In this document: one piece after another, positions 44,781-54,600 of the stretch | How positions within the stretch are numbered: the stretch's first letter is position 1 | How the letters are laid out: each line of letters starts with the position of its first letter | Assembly (NCBI GenBank): GCA_947469485.1 | Contig: CANIPU010000005.1 | Location: 109,822 to 173,821 of the forward strand | Direction of reading: 5' to 3' | DNA length: 64,000 nucleotides | From: Chitinophagaceae bacterium | Lineage (GTDB): Bacteria; Bacteroidota; Bacteroidia; Chitinophagales; UBA10324 | The notes under the pieces: model-generated | Database searches by the model: none | Told to the model about the DNA's origin: nothing | The model's input: only the letters and a program-made list of their open reading frames with translations | Made by a program: the position numbers and the translations under genes

Positions 44781-44788
44781 TACTTTTG
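44781..44788 (+). promoter_or_regulatory. Bacteroidota -7 promoter element (TACTTTTG)
   Basis: TACTTTTG matches TAnnTTTG exactly and ends five bases before the ATG of the TPR lipoprotein gene. If it is used, the transcript would be leaderless or nearly so. It would drive the TPR-thrS-infC unit. No -33 box with standard spacing is visible. Confidence 0.45.
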
Positions 44789-44793
44789 CCTTA

Positions 44794-45873
44794 ATGATAA
44801 AACAAGTAGTTTTTTTTCTATTCGTTATAACCGGAATATATTTTTCAATTCATTTATCCTCTTGTGGTTGTAATAATACAATTGATTCTCACGAAGATAG
44901 TTTAACCACAATTGTGCAGGGCAATCGGCAATTAATGGATTTAACCATTCAAATCAGTGATAATCCTGATGATGCCGATTTATATTATCAGCGTAGTAAA
45001 GCTTTTATGCAAATTGATAGCATTCGTTTCGCTTATGATGATATAGAAAAAGCAATCAGCATTGATTCCACAAATGTGAAGTACCATTTTTTGTTAACTG
45101 ATATTTTTTTACAGGGTAGTTATGCTGAAGGAGCAATTAGTGAATTGCAAACCATAATTAAATTGCAACCTGATAATATGTTTGCCAAAGCAAAATTGGC
45201 TAAAGTTTATTTATTCGTTAAGGATTACCAAAGTTCATTGGCGCAGATTGAGGATATGTTAAAGGCGGGTGATGAAAATCCGGATGCCTATTTCTTAATG
45301 GGTATGAATTATAAAGAATTAAAGGATACCATTCGAGCAATAGCAGCATTTCAGAAATGCGTGCAATACAAACAGGATTTTTATGATGCATTTATGCAAC
45401 TCGGGCTTTTAAATTCGGCGCTTAATAAAAATCTTGCACCTTCTTATTTTGACAATGCAATAAGATTAGATAGCAGCAAAACAGAAGCCTGGTATGCAAA
45501 AGCAAAATATTATCAGGATAAAGCATTGGAATCTGATAAATCAAAAAACAGTGTTGATGCTAAAGTCAATTACGAGGCTGCAAAAAAAACATATCGCCAA
45601 TTGATTGTTAAAAATCCGCAATACGAATTTGCGTATTTTAATCTCGGCTTTATTTATTTGCAGCAGGATTCAATAGATAAAGCTTTAAGACATTTCGAAT
45701 TGGCTACAAAAGTTTCGCCACAATACGCTGAGGCATACTACTACAAAGGGTTGTGTGAATTAGTGACAGGGCAAAAAGAAAAGGCCGAAATTGATTTTCA
45801 GCAAACATTGAATCTGAAGCCGGATTATGAGGCAGCGCAAAATGAATTAAATAAGTTAAACGGAAATAAGTAA
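44794..45873 (+). CDS. TPR-repeat lipoprotein
   Basis: 359 residues. The signal peptide ends in a lipobox (HLSSC, Cys24), so the protein is lipid-anchored. About seven TPR units fill residues 45-355 (DADLYYQRSKAFMQIDSIRF, AYFLMGMNYKELKDTIRAI, FAYFNLGFIYLQQDSIDKAL, AEAYYYKGLCELVTGQKEKA). The stop codon directly abuts the ATG of thrS, so the two genes are co-transcribed. TPR lipoproteins in Bacteroidota scaffold envelope complexes; a functional link with threonyl-tRNA synthetase is not expected from sequence. Confidence 0.85.
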   Translation: MIKQVVFFLFVITGIYFSIHLSSCGCNNTIDSHEDSLTTIVQGNRQLMDLTIQISDNPDDADLYYQRSKAFMQIDSIRFAYDDIEKAISIDSTNVKYHFLLTDIFLQGSYAEGAISELQTIIKLQPDNMFAKAKLAKVYLFVKDYQSSLAQIEDMLKAGDENPDAYFLMGMNYKELKDTIRAIAAFQKCVQYKQDFYDAFMQLGLLNSALNKNLAPSYFDNAIRLDSSKTEAWYAKAKYYQDKALESDKSKNSVDAKVNYEAAKKTYRQLIVKNPQYEFAYFNLGFIYLQQDSIDKALRHFELATKVSPQYAEAYYYKGLCELVTGQKEKAEIDFQQTLNLKPDYEAAQNELNKLNGNK

Positions 45874-47802
45874 ATGATAAAAATTACATTTCCTGATGGA
45901 GCTCAACGGGAGTATCAGAAAGGGACAACTGCAATGGATATTGCAAAAAGCATTAGCGAAGGTTTAGCCAGAAGAATATTGGCCGCAAAAGTGAATGACG
46001 AAGTAAGGGATTTATTGCGCCCGATAAATGAAGATGCTCAATTAAATTTCTTAGCCTGGGATGATAAAGACGGAAAGAGCACATTCTGGCACAGCAGTGC
46101 ACACTTGTTTGCTGAAGCATTAGAGTCAATATATCCGGGCGCAAAATTTGGTATTGGTCCTGCAATTGATAATGGATTTTATTACGATGTTGATTTAGGA
46201 GGTCAGTCACTCACACATGAAGACTTAGTGGTTCTTGAGAAAAAAATGAGTGAACTCGCTGCAAAAAATTCTACATACAATCGTTCTGAAGTTTCTAAGG
46301 CTGATGCATTGAAATACTTCACCGAAAAAGGCGATGAGTATAAATTAGAACTTATCAATAATCTGAACGATGGTGAAATAACATTTTACCAGCAGGGTAA
46401 TTTTACTGATTTGTGTCGTGGGCCGCATTTGCCAAATACATCATTAATCAAAGCAATTAAGTTGACAAATATTGCCGGTGCATACTGGCGTGGCGATTCA
46501 AATAACAAACAAATGACCCGCGTTTATGGCATCACTTTTCCTAAACAAAAGGAATTGGATGAATACATGGTTATGGTTGAGGAAGCCCGTAAGCGCGACC
46601 ATCGAAAGATTGGTAAGGAGATGGAGATTTTCACATTTGACGATGACATTGGTCAGGGATTACCGCTCTGGCTTCCAAATGGAGGAGCAATGATTGAGGA
46701 GTTGGAAAAACTTGCTAAGACTTCTGAATTTCGCGCCGGATATTCAAGAGTTAAATCTCCGCATATAGCAAAAGAAAATTTGTATCTCACCAGTGGGCAC
46801 CTTCCTTATTATGCTGAAAGTATGTTTCCTCCAATGGAAGTGGAAGGAACAAAATACTATTTAAAGGCAATGAACTGCCCGCATCATCATAAAATATTTT
46901 CTTCTTCTCCAAAAAGCTATAAAGATCTCCCGATTCGTTTTGCTGAATACGGAACCTGTTATCGTTATGAGCAATCCGGTGAATTGTTCGGTCTCATGCG
47001 CGTGCGAAGTATGAATATGAATGATGCTCATATTTATTGCACCGAAGAACAATTTGAAGATGAATTTCGCGGTGTAAATGAAATGTATCAGAAATATTTT
47101 AAAATATTCGGCGTAGATAAATACATCATGCGTTTCAGTACACATGACCCTGCAAAACTGGGTAAGAAATACCTGGATATGTCTGAGTTGTGGAAGAAAA
47201 CCGAAGACATGGTTCGCCGTGTTTTAATTTCTTCAAATATTCCTTATGTCGAAGTAAGTGATGAAGCTGCCTTCTACGGTCCAAAGATTGATGTGCAGAT
47301 TTACAGTGCCATTGGCAGGGAGTTTACTCTTGCAACAAACCAGGTTGATTTTGGTCAGCCCGCAAGGTTCAATCTCACATTTCAAAACAAGCTCAATCAA
47401 CCCGAAACACCAATATGTATTCACAGAGCACCGCTTGGAACCCACGAGCGCTTTATTGGTTTTTTAATTGAACATTATGCAGGAAAATTTCCCTTATGGT
47501 TATCACCTTTACAGGTAATTGTTCTTCCGGTCGGAGAAAAATTTATACCATATGCAGAAATAGTAAAGGAAAAATTAAAAAATGCCGATATTCGCACCAT
47601 TGTAGATGAGCGTAATGAAAAAATCGGAAAAAAAATCCGCGATGCCGAATTGAAAAGAATACCTTGCATGCTTGTAGTGGGAGAAAAAGAAGAGGCAAAC
47701 CATCAGGTAAGTTTCAGAAAACAAGGTGAAGGAGATCAGGGCATAATGGGAATTGATCAATTCATTTCATTTGCAAAAGAAGAAATAGAAAATTATCGTT
47801 AA
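45874..47802 (+). CDS. thrS: Threonyl-tRNA synthetase
   Basis: 642 residues, the usual full length. Domains: TGS at 1-61 (MIKITFPDGAQREYQKGTTA), the editing domain at about 62-225 with its zinc-type motifs HSSAH and CRGPHLPNT, the class II catalytic core at about 240-535 (motif 2 region MNCPHHHKIF, RFAEYGTCYRYEQSGELFGL; motif 3 region HRAPLGTHERFIGFLIEHY), and the C-terminal anticodon-binding domain (LSPLQVIVLPVGEKF). It charges tRNA-Thr and clears mischarged Ser-tRNA. The start abuts the upstream lipoprotein stop, and infC begins 16 bases after its stop. Confidence 0.98.
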   Translation: MIKITFPDGAQREYQKGTTAMDIAKSISEGLARRILAAKVNDEVRDLLRPINEDAQLNFLAWDDKDGKSTFWHSSAHLFAEALESIYPGAKFGIGPAIDNGFYYDVDLGGQSLTHEDLVVLEKKMSELAAKNSTYNRSEVSKADALKYFTEKGDEYKLELINNLNDGEITFYQQGNFTDLCRGPHLPNTSLIKAIKLTNIAGAYWRGDSNNKQMTRVYGITFPKQKELDEYMVMVEEARKRDHRKIGKEMEIFTFDDDIGQGLPLWLPNGGAMIEELEKLAKTSEFRAGYSRVKSPHIAKENLYLTSGHLPYYAESMFPPMEVEGTKYYLKAMNCPHHHKIFSSSPKSYKDLPIRFAEYGTCYRYEQSGELFGLMRVRSMNMNDAHIYCTEEQFEDEFRGVNEMYQKYFKIFGVDKYIMRFSTHDPAKLGKKYLDMSELWKKTEDMVRRVLISSNIPYVEVSDEAAFYGPKIDVQIYSAIGREFTLATNQVDFGQPARFNLTFQNKLNQPETPICIHRAPLGTHERFIGFLIEHYAGKFPLWLSPLQVIVLPVGEKFIPYAEIVKEKLKNADIRTIVDERNEKIGKKIRDAELKRIPCMLVVGEKEEANHQVSFRKQGEGDQGIMGIDQFISFAKEEIENYR

Positions 47803-47818
47803 ACTAAATTCATAAGCC

Positions 47819-48382
47819 ATAGCACTTCCTTACTACCGTCCTCAGCCATTCCAGCGAAAGAAGGCCAGAGAACATCGCATCAACGAAGAAATTACCGCAC
47901 TTAAAGTCAGAGTCAGCGGTGAGAATATTGAATCCGGAGTATATGATACCCGCGACGCCATTAAAATGGCAAAAGATTTAGAATTGGATTTGGTTGAAAT
48001 TACACCCGGTGCCGATCCTCCTGTGTGCAAAATTATTGACTACAGCAAGTTTCTTTATGAAAAGAAACGGAAGGAAAAGGACATGAAATCCAAGCAGCAG
48101 AAAAATGTGATGAAGGAAATTCGGTTCACCCCGAATACCGATGATCACGATTTTGAGTTTAAAACCAAGCATGCCGAAAAATTTTTAGCCGAAGGAGCAA
48201 AGGTAAAAGCCTATGTGCAGTTCCGTGGCCGCAGCATTGTGTTTAAAGACCGCGGCGAATTATTGTTATTGAAATTTATTGAACGCTTGGTAGAATCCGG
48301 TTCAGTAGAAGCCCTTCCGAAACTCGAAGGCAACCGCATGCACATCATCATCAACCCGAAAGGCGCGAAGAAAAAAACTTGA
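47819..48382 (+). CDS. infC: Translation initiation factor IF-3 with probable ATA start
   Basis: 187 residues if translation begins at ATA 47819. The reading frame has a TAA at 47813 and no ATG, GTG or TTG before 47966; starting at that ATG would remove about 49 residues of the conserved N-domain, including EHRINEEIT and VRVSGENIESGVYDTRDAI. ATA followed by ALPYYRPQPFQRKKAREHRI resembles Bacteroidota IF-3 N-termini that begin MALP. IF-3 genes are known for rare starts (AUU in E. coli), used for autoregulation because IF-3 rejects non-cognate starts. The C-domain is clear (KEIRFTPNTDDHDFEFKTKH, FRGRSIVFKDRGELLL, PKLEGNRMHIIINP). A strong terminator follows and rpmI-rplT are absent. Confidence 0.9.
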   Translation: MALPYYRPQPFQRKKAREHRINEEITALKVRVSGENIESGVYDTRDAIKMAKDLELDLVEITPGADPPVCKIIDYSKFLYEKKRKEKDMKSKQQKNVMKEIRFTPNTDDHDFEFKTKHAEKFLAEGAKVKAYVQFRGRSIVFKDRGELLLLKFIERLVESGSVEALPKLEGNRMHIIINPKGAKKKT

Positions 48383-48400
48383 GAGAATTGTTTAATATTC

Positions 48401-48427
48401 TGTCATGCTGAGGAACGAAGCATCTCT
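48401..48427. repeat. Possible dispersed intergenic repeat
   Basis: TGTCATGCTGAGGAACGAAG followed by CATCTCT resembles a short GC-richer element that I recall in intergenic regions of many Bacteroidota. Its composition differs from the AT-rich surroundings. Only one copy is in this window, so repeat status cannot be shown here. Confidence 0.35.
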
Positions 48428-48435
48428 CTGTTAAA

Positions 48436-48474
48436 AATAAAACCCTGAATCAAATTTTGATTCAGGGTTTTATA
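48436..48474 (+). terminator. Intrinsic terminator after infC
   Basis: AAACCCTGAATCAAA and its reverse complement TTTGATTCAGGGTTT form a near-perfect 15 bp stem, followed by TATATTTTT. It lies about 55 bp after the infC stop and closes the TPR-thrS-infC unit. Its symmetrical A/T flanks could let it work in both directions. Confidence 0.85.
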
Positions 48475-48551
48475 TTTTTGAATTAGGTAAGCATACCTGT
48501 ATTTCCATTTAAACCTATACAGACCTATATTTATATTTCGAAAAAAATAAA

Positions 48552-48929
48552 ATGAAAAGGCTGATCTTTTTAATCTCAATACTTGTCGTTGTTTTTGTTT
48601 CCTGTAAAAAGAAAGAAACAGATAATACTATCACTCCTGTAAAAAAAACTTACAAGATTTCTTACGAAATCGGTTGTACTGATTGTCAGGTTATTTATTA
48701 CAGCGATTCATTGCAAACACAAGTTTCAGAAGACCATAAAAACAATTCGTGGACTTATACTTTTTATGGAAAGAAGGGGCAGGAAGTATTATTATTTGCT
48801 TACAATACTTCTTCAATGGCACAAGGAGTTACAGCCACAATAAAGCTGAACGATACCACTACTCTCGCAACCCACACCAATTATTGCCCCATTTCAGGAT
48901 ATTCATTTGTTGTTGACACTATACAATAG
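48552..48929 (+). CDS. Small lipoprotein of unknown function
   Basis: 125 residues with a lipoprotein signal ending VFVSCKKKE (Cys19). The mature part is about 105 residues, mostly beta-strand in character (KKTYKISYEIGCTDCQVIYY, SWTYTFYGKKGQEVLLFAYN) and has three further cysteines, two of them in CTDC. I do not recognise a named family. It stands alone between the infC terminator and ychF. The start is the only ATG giving a full signal peptide. Anchoring in the inner or outer membrane cannot be decided. Confidence 0.75.
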   Translation: MKRLIFLISILVVVFVSCKKKETDNTITPVKKTYKISYEIGCTDCQVIYYSDSLQTQVSEDHKNNSWTYTFYGKKGQEVLLFAYNTSSMAQGVTATIKLNDTTTLATHTNYCPISGYSFVVDTIQ

Positions 48930-48996
48930 GATTTTTTTTATGATTCTTAGTGTTCTGAATTCGAATAATGAGATGCGCAATTTCAGTTCATAAGTA

Positions 48997-49004
48997 TACA
49001 TTTG
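48997..49004 (+). promoter_or_regulatory. Bacteroidota -7 promoter element (TACATTTG) for ychF
   Basis: Exact match to TAnnTTTG, 22 bp before the ychF ATG. The same octamer precedes lysC, the TolB-like gene and the M1 peptidase gene in this window. No -33 element at the usual distance is clear. Confidence 0.45.
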
Positions 49005-49026
49005 CCCGCTCAAAAATTAAATCATA

Positions 49027-50124
49027 ATGGCATTACAATGCGGAATAGTCGGCTTGCCGAATGTGGGGAAATCAACTTTATTTAATGCACTCAGCAATGC
49101 AAAGGCGCAGGCAGCCAATTTTCCGTTCTGCACCATTGAGCCAAACATTGGTGTCATCACAGTGCCCGATGAGCGGCTGAACGAATTGGCGAAACTCGTA
49201 AACCCAAATAAAATTGTTCCGACAGTTGTTGAAATTGTTGACATAGCCGGTTTGGTAAAAGGTGCAAGCAAGGGCGAAGGTCTCGGCAACCAGTTCCTCG
49301 GCAACATCCGAAACACCGATGCTATCATTCATGTTGTTAGATGTTTTGATGATGATAATGTGATTCATGTCGACGGATCTGTGAATCCTGTGCGCGATAA
49401 AGAAATTATCGACACCGAATTGCAGTTGAAAGACCTAGAAGCAATAGAAAAGAAAATTGCAAAAGAGAAAAAGCAATTAAAGAACGGCGACCGCGAAGGC
49501 AAGCGTGGATTGGAAGTCTTGGAGATTTACCTGAAACATTTACAGGAAGGAAAAAGTGCTAGGAGTGTACCTGTTGCCGATGAAGAAAAGAAAATTGTAG
49601 CCGATGCATTTCTGCTTACTGATAAACCTGTTTTATATGTATGCAATGTTGATGAAGCCAGCGTGCTCACCGGAAACAAGCATACACAAGCTTTAACCAA
49701 TGCTGTGAAAGACGAGAATGCACAGGTCATTATTATTTCAGCAAATATTGAGGCCGAGATTGCAATACTCGAAAGCGCTGATGACCGCAAAGCATTTCTG
49801 AGCGACATGGGTTTGAATGAACCCGGAGTAAATAAACTTATTCACTCAGCCTATAAATTATTAAATCTGGCTACTTACTTCACTGCTGGTGTTCAGGAAG
49901 TACGCGCCTGGACCATTCACATTGGTGATACAGGGCCAAAAGCCGCAGGTGTTATTCATAGTGATTTCGAAAAAGGGTTTATACGCGCCGAGGTAATTGC
50001 GTACGATGATTTTATAAAGTATGGTTCCGAAGCAGCATGCAGAACTGCAGGCAGATTAAGGGTGGAAGGAAAAGAATATGTGGTAAAGGATGGAGATGTA
50101 ATGCATTTCCTTTTTAATGTGTAA
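49027..50124 (+). CDS. ychF: Redox-regulated ATPase YchF
   Basis: 365 residues, the normal size for this Obg-like P-loop ATPase. Motifs: Walker A GLPNVGKSTLFNAL at 8-21, PFCTIEPNIGVI (switch I region), DIAGLVKGASKGEGLGNQFL (G3), a coiled-coil insertion at about 130-200 (KKIAKEKKQLKNGDREGKRG), NVDE in place of canonical NKxD (which accounts for ATP preference in the family), and the C-terminal TGS domain (VRAWTIHIGDTGPKAAGVIH, FIRAEVIAYDDF). YchF binds ribosomes and modulates stress responses and translation. It is transcribed alone. Confidence 0.97.
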   Translation: MALQCGIVGLPNVGKSTLFNALSNAKAQAANFPFCTIEPNIGVITVPDERLNELAKLVNPNKIVPTVVEIVDIAGLVKGASKGEGLGNQFLGNIRNTDAIIHVVRCFDDDNVIHVDGSVNPVRDKEIIDTELQLKDLEAIEKKIAKEKKQLKNGDREGKRGLEVLEIYLKHLQEGKSARSVPVADEEKKIVADAFLLTDKPVLYVCNVDEASVLTGNKHTQALTNAVKDENAQVIIISANIEAEIAILESADDRKAFLSDMGLNEPGVNKLIHSAYKLLNLATYFTAGVQEVRAWTIHIGDTGPKAAGVIHSDFEKGFIRAEVIAYDDFIKYGSEAACRTAGRLRVEGKEYVVKDGDVMHFLFNV

Positions 50125-50221
50125 TTGATTTTTCTATGTGCATTTTATACATAAAGTAGTTTTAGTTTCATTGTTATGTAAATTTAAATGATGTTTGTAT
50201 CGTGAAATTTATTTTTCTTTT

Positions 50222-51574
50222 ATGATAGCATCAATCAATCCATTTTCAGGAGAAGTATTAAAAGAATTCTCATCTATTTCTGCAAATGAAATTTCTGAAA
50301 AAATTTTATATGCTGATAATGCATTTAAACATTGGAGAAAAACTTCTTTCGATGAAAGAAAAAAACTGATGTTGAACTTAGCTAATGAATTGCTTTCACA
50401 TAAAGCAGAGCATTCAAAACTTATTTCTCTGGAAATGGGAAAACTGATTGTTGAAGCAGGATTGGAAATTGAGAAATGCGCACGCATGTGTAGGTATTAT
50501 GCTGAAAATGCTGAAGAATTTCTTGCCAATGAAATTATTGAAACCGATGCCGCGAAAAGTTTTATTGCATACGAACCAATGGGTGTAGTATTAGGAGTTA
50601 TGCCATGGAATTTTCCTTTCTGGCAAGTGTTAAGGTTTGCGGTTCCTTCAATTATGACAGGAAATGTAATTTTATTAAAGCATGCATCTAATGTTCCACA
50701 GTGTGCAATAAAAATTGAAGAATTGTTCATTTCTTCAGGTTTTCCAAAAAATATTTTTCAGACCTTAATAATTAACGCGAAGGAAGTTGCATCTGTTATT
50801 GAAAACCCTGTTGTTAAAGCGGTGTCATTAACGGGTAGTGAGGAAGCCGGAAGTCATGTTGCAGCAATAGCAGGGAAGCATATAAAAAAAGCAGTTCTCG
50901 AATTAGGTGGTAGCGATGCATTTATTGTTTTTGAAGATGCTGATATGAAAATTGCAGTGGAGAATGCTGCGAAATCGCGTTTAGGAAACGATGGGCAAAG
51001 TTGCATTGCAGCAAAACGATTTATTGTTTCTGAAAAAATAATTGATGAATTTACTCAGCTGTTGAAAGAAAAATTTCTAGAGTTGAAAAAGGGAAATCCA
51101 TTAGACAATGATACACAAATAGGAGTGATGGCTCGCGAAGATTTGGCAATTGAATTAGAACACCAGATGAACAAATCAATTGCCCTCGGAGCTCAATTGA
51201 TTTGCGGTGGTAATAGAGAACGAGCTTTTTTCGAACCAACAATTTTATCAGATGTAAAACCAGGAATGCCAGCTTTCGATGAAGAATTATTTGGACCAAT
51301 AGCACCAATTATTTCTTTTACAACAGAGGAAGAAGCAATTGAACTTGCAAATAATTCAACCTTTGGATTGGGAGGTTCAATTTGGTTGAAAGATGTTGAG
51401 AAAGGATTAAAACTTGCTGCTCAGGTGGAAAGCGGAAGTGTTTATGTAAATACTTTAATGAAATCAGATCAGCGCCTGCCATTCGGCGGAACTAAAAAAT
51501 CAGGTTTTGGTCGAGAACTTGGCCGCCAGGGCATTCACGAATTTGTGAATGTTAAAAGTGTAATGGTTAATTAA
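50222..51574 (+). CDS. NAD(P)-dependent succinate-semialdehyde dehydrogenase (aldehyde dehydrogenase family)
   Basis: 450 residues from the ATG at 50222; an upstream TTG (50195) would add nine residues not expected in the family. Motifs: GVVLGVMPWNFPFWQVLRFA (substrate/NAD region), SLTGSEEAGSHVA (Rossmann), the catalytic glutamate in VLELGGSDAF, the nucleophilic Cys261 in NDGQSCIAAKRF, and DEELFGPIAPIISF. Length and motifs fit the short YneI/Sad-type succinate-semialdehyde dehydrogenases, which oxidise succinate semialdehyde to succinate. Specificity for other aldehydes cannot be excluded. It is followed by a bidirectional terminator. Confidence 0.9.
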   Translation: MIASINPFSGEVLKEFSSISANEISEKILYADNAFKHWRKTSFDERKKLMLNLANELLSHKAEHSKLISLEMGKLIVEAGLEIEKCARMCRYYAENAEEFLANEIIETDAAKSFIAYEPMGVVLGVMPWNFPFWQVLRFAVPSIMTGNVILLKHASNVPQCAIKIEELFISSGFPKNIFQTLIINAKEVASVIENPVVKAVSLTGSEEAGSHVAAIAGKHIKKAVLELGGSDAFIVFEDADMKIAVENAAKSRLGNDGQSCIAAKRFIVSEKIIDEFTQLLKEKFLELKKGNPLDNDTQIGVMAREDLAIELEHQMNKSIALGAQLICGGNRERAFFEPTILSDVKPGMPAFDEELFGPIAPIISFTTEEEAIELANNSTFGLGGSIWLKDVEKGLKLAAQVESGSVYVNTLMKSDQRLPFGGTKKSGFGRELGRQGIHEFVNVKSVMVN

Positions 51575-51610
51575 TAAAGAATAATTATTTTCAGTACTAG
51601 ACAATTTAAA

Positions 51611-51649
51611 TAAAAGAGCCCCAAGAAATTTTCTTGGGGCTCTTTTATT
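51611..51649. terminator. Bidirectional intrinsic terminator
   Basis: TAAAAGAGCCCCAAGAAA is the reverse complement of the following TTTCTTGGGGCTCTTTTA, giving an 18 bp stem with A-run and T-run flanks. It lies between the convergent aldehyde dehydrogenase (+) and cupredoxin/SprB-repeat (-) genes, and its symmetry allows termination from both sides. Confidence 0.92.
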
Positions 51650-51665
51650 TTCTGTTGTAAGTTAA

Positions 51666-54600
51666 TTATTCAGCTTTAACAATTCTTTCCGATAAAATCA
51701 ACTCATCGTCAACTTTTATTTCGAGGAAATAGATACCGGCTTTTAGTTCGTCGCCAATCATTATTTCTCCTGATACTTCTTTTAACTCAAGTAATTTTTG
51801 ACCGAGAACATTATAAACACAAATAGTCGAAACTTCATCCAATTGAACTGTCAGGTAATTTGTAAATGGATTTGGATAGAAAATATAACTATTATCATTT
51901 GTTAAACCTTCAACTTTACAATTAACTGTAATTGTAATGTAGTTCGAAAGTTTTGTACAGCCTGTTGCTGTTTTTGTAACAAGACAACGATAGTTACCTG
52001 CCGCAGTGGCTGTATATGAAGAATTTGTAGCTCCTGATATTGAAATTCCACCTTTTCTCCATTGAAAAGTTACACCACTCTGAACATTTACATTCAATAC
52101 AACACTCCCTCCGGCGCAGAAAGTAGTCGCTCCATTCGCAGTAATTGTTGCAGTAGGAGTGGCAAGTTTTGTAATTAATATTCCATTACTTGTTGAACTT
52201 CCGCAAGGGTATATAACAGTACAGGTAAATGTTCCAGAAACTGAAGCAGTATATGTACTGTTTGTTGCTCCACTAATGTTTACATTGTTTTTAAGCCATT
52301 GATATGCAGAACCTAAAGGTGATACAACCAAGACCGCATTTCCGCCAGAGCAAAACGATGCTGTTCCGCTTTGAATTGAAGCTTGAGGTGTGGTTGGTGG
52401 ATTTGAACTAACAATAGCAGTTGTTGTTCCTGAACATTGGTTAGCATCATAAACTGTAACTGAATATGTTCCTGGGGCTAATCCGGTTAAAGCAGAAGAA
52501 GTTGAATTATTATTCCAAATATAATAGTAAGGAGCAGTTCCTCCACTTACCAGTGTTTGTATAGATCCGTTATTCGAACCGCAATTCGCGTTGATTGCAT
52601 AAGCTGAAATTACTGGTGAAGGTGTTGTTGTTATTGTTACACTTAAAGTCGAAACACATCCAGTGCCTGTTGAGTAAACAGTAACAGTAAAAGTACCAGC
52701 TGCTAAGTTTACTATATCTTCAGTAGTTGCGCCATTGCTCCAGAAATAGTTATAAATTCCGGTTGGTGACACTGTTAAATTAATACTGCCATTTGGGTTA
52801 TTGCATGAGGCATTTAAGTGGCTTTGTGAAAGTGTAATTCCGGTATTTGAACCAATTATTGTTACTGTCAAAGAATTAGAACACCCGGAGCTATTGCTTA
52901 CAGTTACAATATATGTACCAGCAAACAGATTACTTATATCTTGTGTAGTAGCACCATTTGTCCAGATATAATTGTAATTTCCTCCTGGGGTTACAGTTAA
53001 ATTAATACTTCCGTTTGCAAGGCCACAACTTGCATTTACATGAGTTTCGGTTAGAGTTCCGTTGTTTCCGTTGGTAATAATTATGCTCAATATTGCTGAA
53101 CATTGTGTTCCAGTTGAATAAACAGTTACATAATAAGTACCGGCAAGTAAATTTGAAATATCTTCTGTAGAAGCACCATTACTCCAGATGTAATTATAGT
53201 TTCCAACCGGTGATACAGTTAGATTAATACTTCCATTTGAATTTCCACATGAAGCATTAACATGTGTTTGACTGAGTGTAATAGCAGGAGTGGTGGTGAT
53301 TGTTACACTCAAAGTTCCACTGCAGCCTAAACCAGATGTTACAGTGACAGAATAAGTGCCTACAATAAGCCCAGTTAAGTCTTCTGTGGTTGCATTGTTG
53401 CTCCAATGAAAAAGATATGGAGCGGTTCCATTAGTTACTGTCAGATTAATACTGCCATTCGGATTTCCACAAGAAGAATTTATATGAGTTTCTGCCAAAG
53501 AAATTGTTCCCGAATTAGCAATTACTGCATAATTTACTGAAGTGCATCCATTAGCATCTGTTACTGTCACAATATAAGTTCCTGCAACTAAGTTACTTAA
53601 ATCTTGGGTGTTTGCGCCGTTGGTCCATTGATAAGAATATGGAGATGTTCCTCCGGTAACAGTTAAATCAATGCTTCCATTTGCATTTCCACAAGAAGCA
53701 TCAATGTGGGATACAGTTAAAGCAGGTCCGGCGATATTTGTAATTATTGTAGATAAAACATTTGAACATCCTGATCCACTAGTAACCGTCACAGAATAAC
53801 TGCCGGCTGAAATGTTAATTAGATCTTGTGAAGTAGCGCCATTACTCCATAGATATGTTAGTAACCCTCCTGAACCTCCTATTACTGTTAAATCAATGCT
53901 TCCATTTGCATTTCCGCAAGTAGTATTAATATGTGTTTGCGATAATTGAATTCCTGCTCCGACTGTAATCTTCACAGTATCTAAACCTGTGCAACCATTT
54001 TGGTTTGTGCCAACTACAGTGTAAATTGTCGTAGCAGAAGGTGAAGCAATTGGGTTTGAAATACTAGGATTGCTTAACCCGGTTGCCGGGGTCCATGAAA
54101 AATTTATAACACCTGAACCGGTTGCATTCAATTGGGTGGTAGTTCCAGAGCAGATTGAATAATCACTGGCAGATCCAATTAAAATTGGTGGAGCCAAAAC
54201 TCCAACATATGAATAGGCGGAACCACTGCATCCTATTGAAGAAACAAAAGTAACAGTATAGGTTGTTCCATTAGGTGGACAAGCTATAACTGTTGCTCCT
54301 GTAGAAACATTAAGACCAGTTGAAGGAGACCATGAATATGTCCCTGCGAGAGTTCCTCCATTAGTGGAAGCTGCTACAAGAGTTAAACAACTACCTGGGC
54401 AAACACTGCTTTGATTAGGTGTAATACCTATTGAAATAGTTTGAATAGTTACAGCAACGGATTGTGAAATACCAGTATTTTGACAACTATTTGTTACAAT
54501 TACTCTGTACTGAACTGAAGTGCCACTTGATCCTGCAGCACCGTAATTTGAATTTGTTGCCCCATTTAAATTCGACCATGATGAACCTCCACTTGTACTA

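Noticed and set aside
44504..44793. Possible tRNA or small RNA in the 290 bp gap
   Set aside because: No cloverleaf, CCA end or stable GC-rich stem was found; the content is explained by two promoters and the LamG remnant.
47966..48382. infC as a 138-residue gene starting at the first ATG
   Set aside because: It would drop the conserved N-domain that is plainly encoded upstream in the same frame back to ATA 47819.
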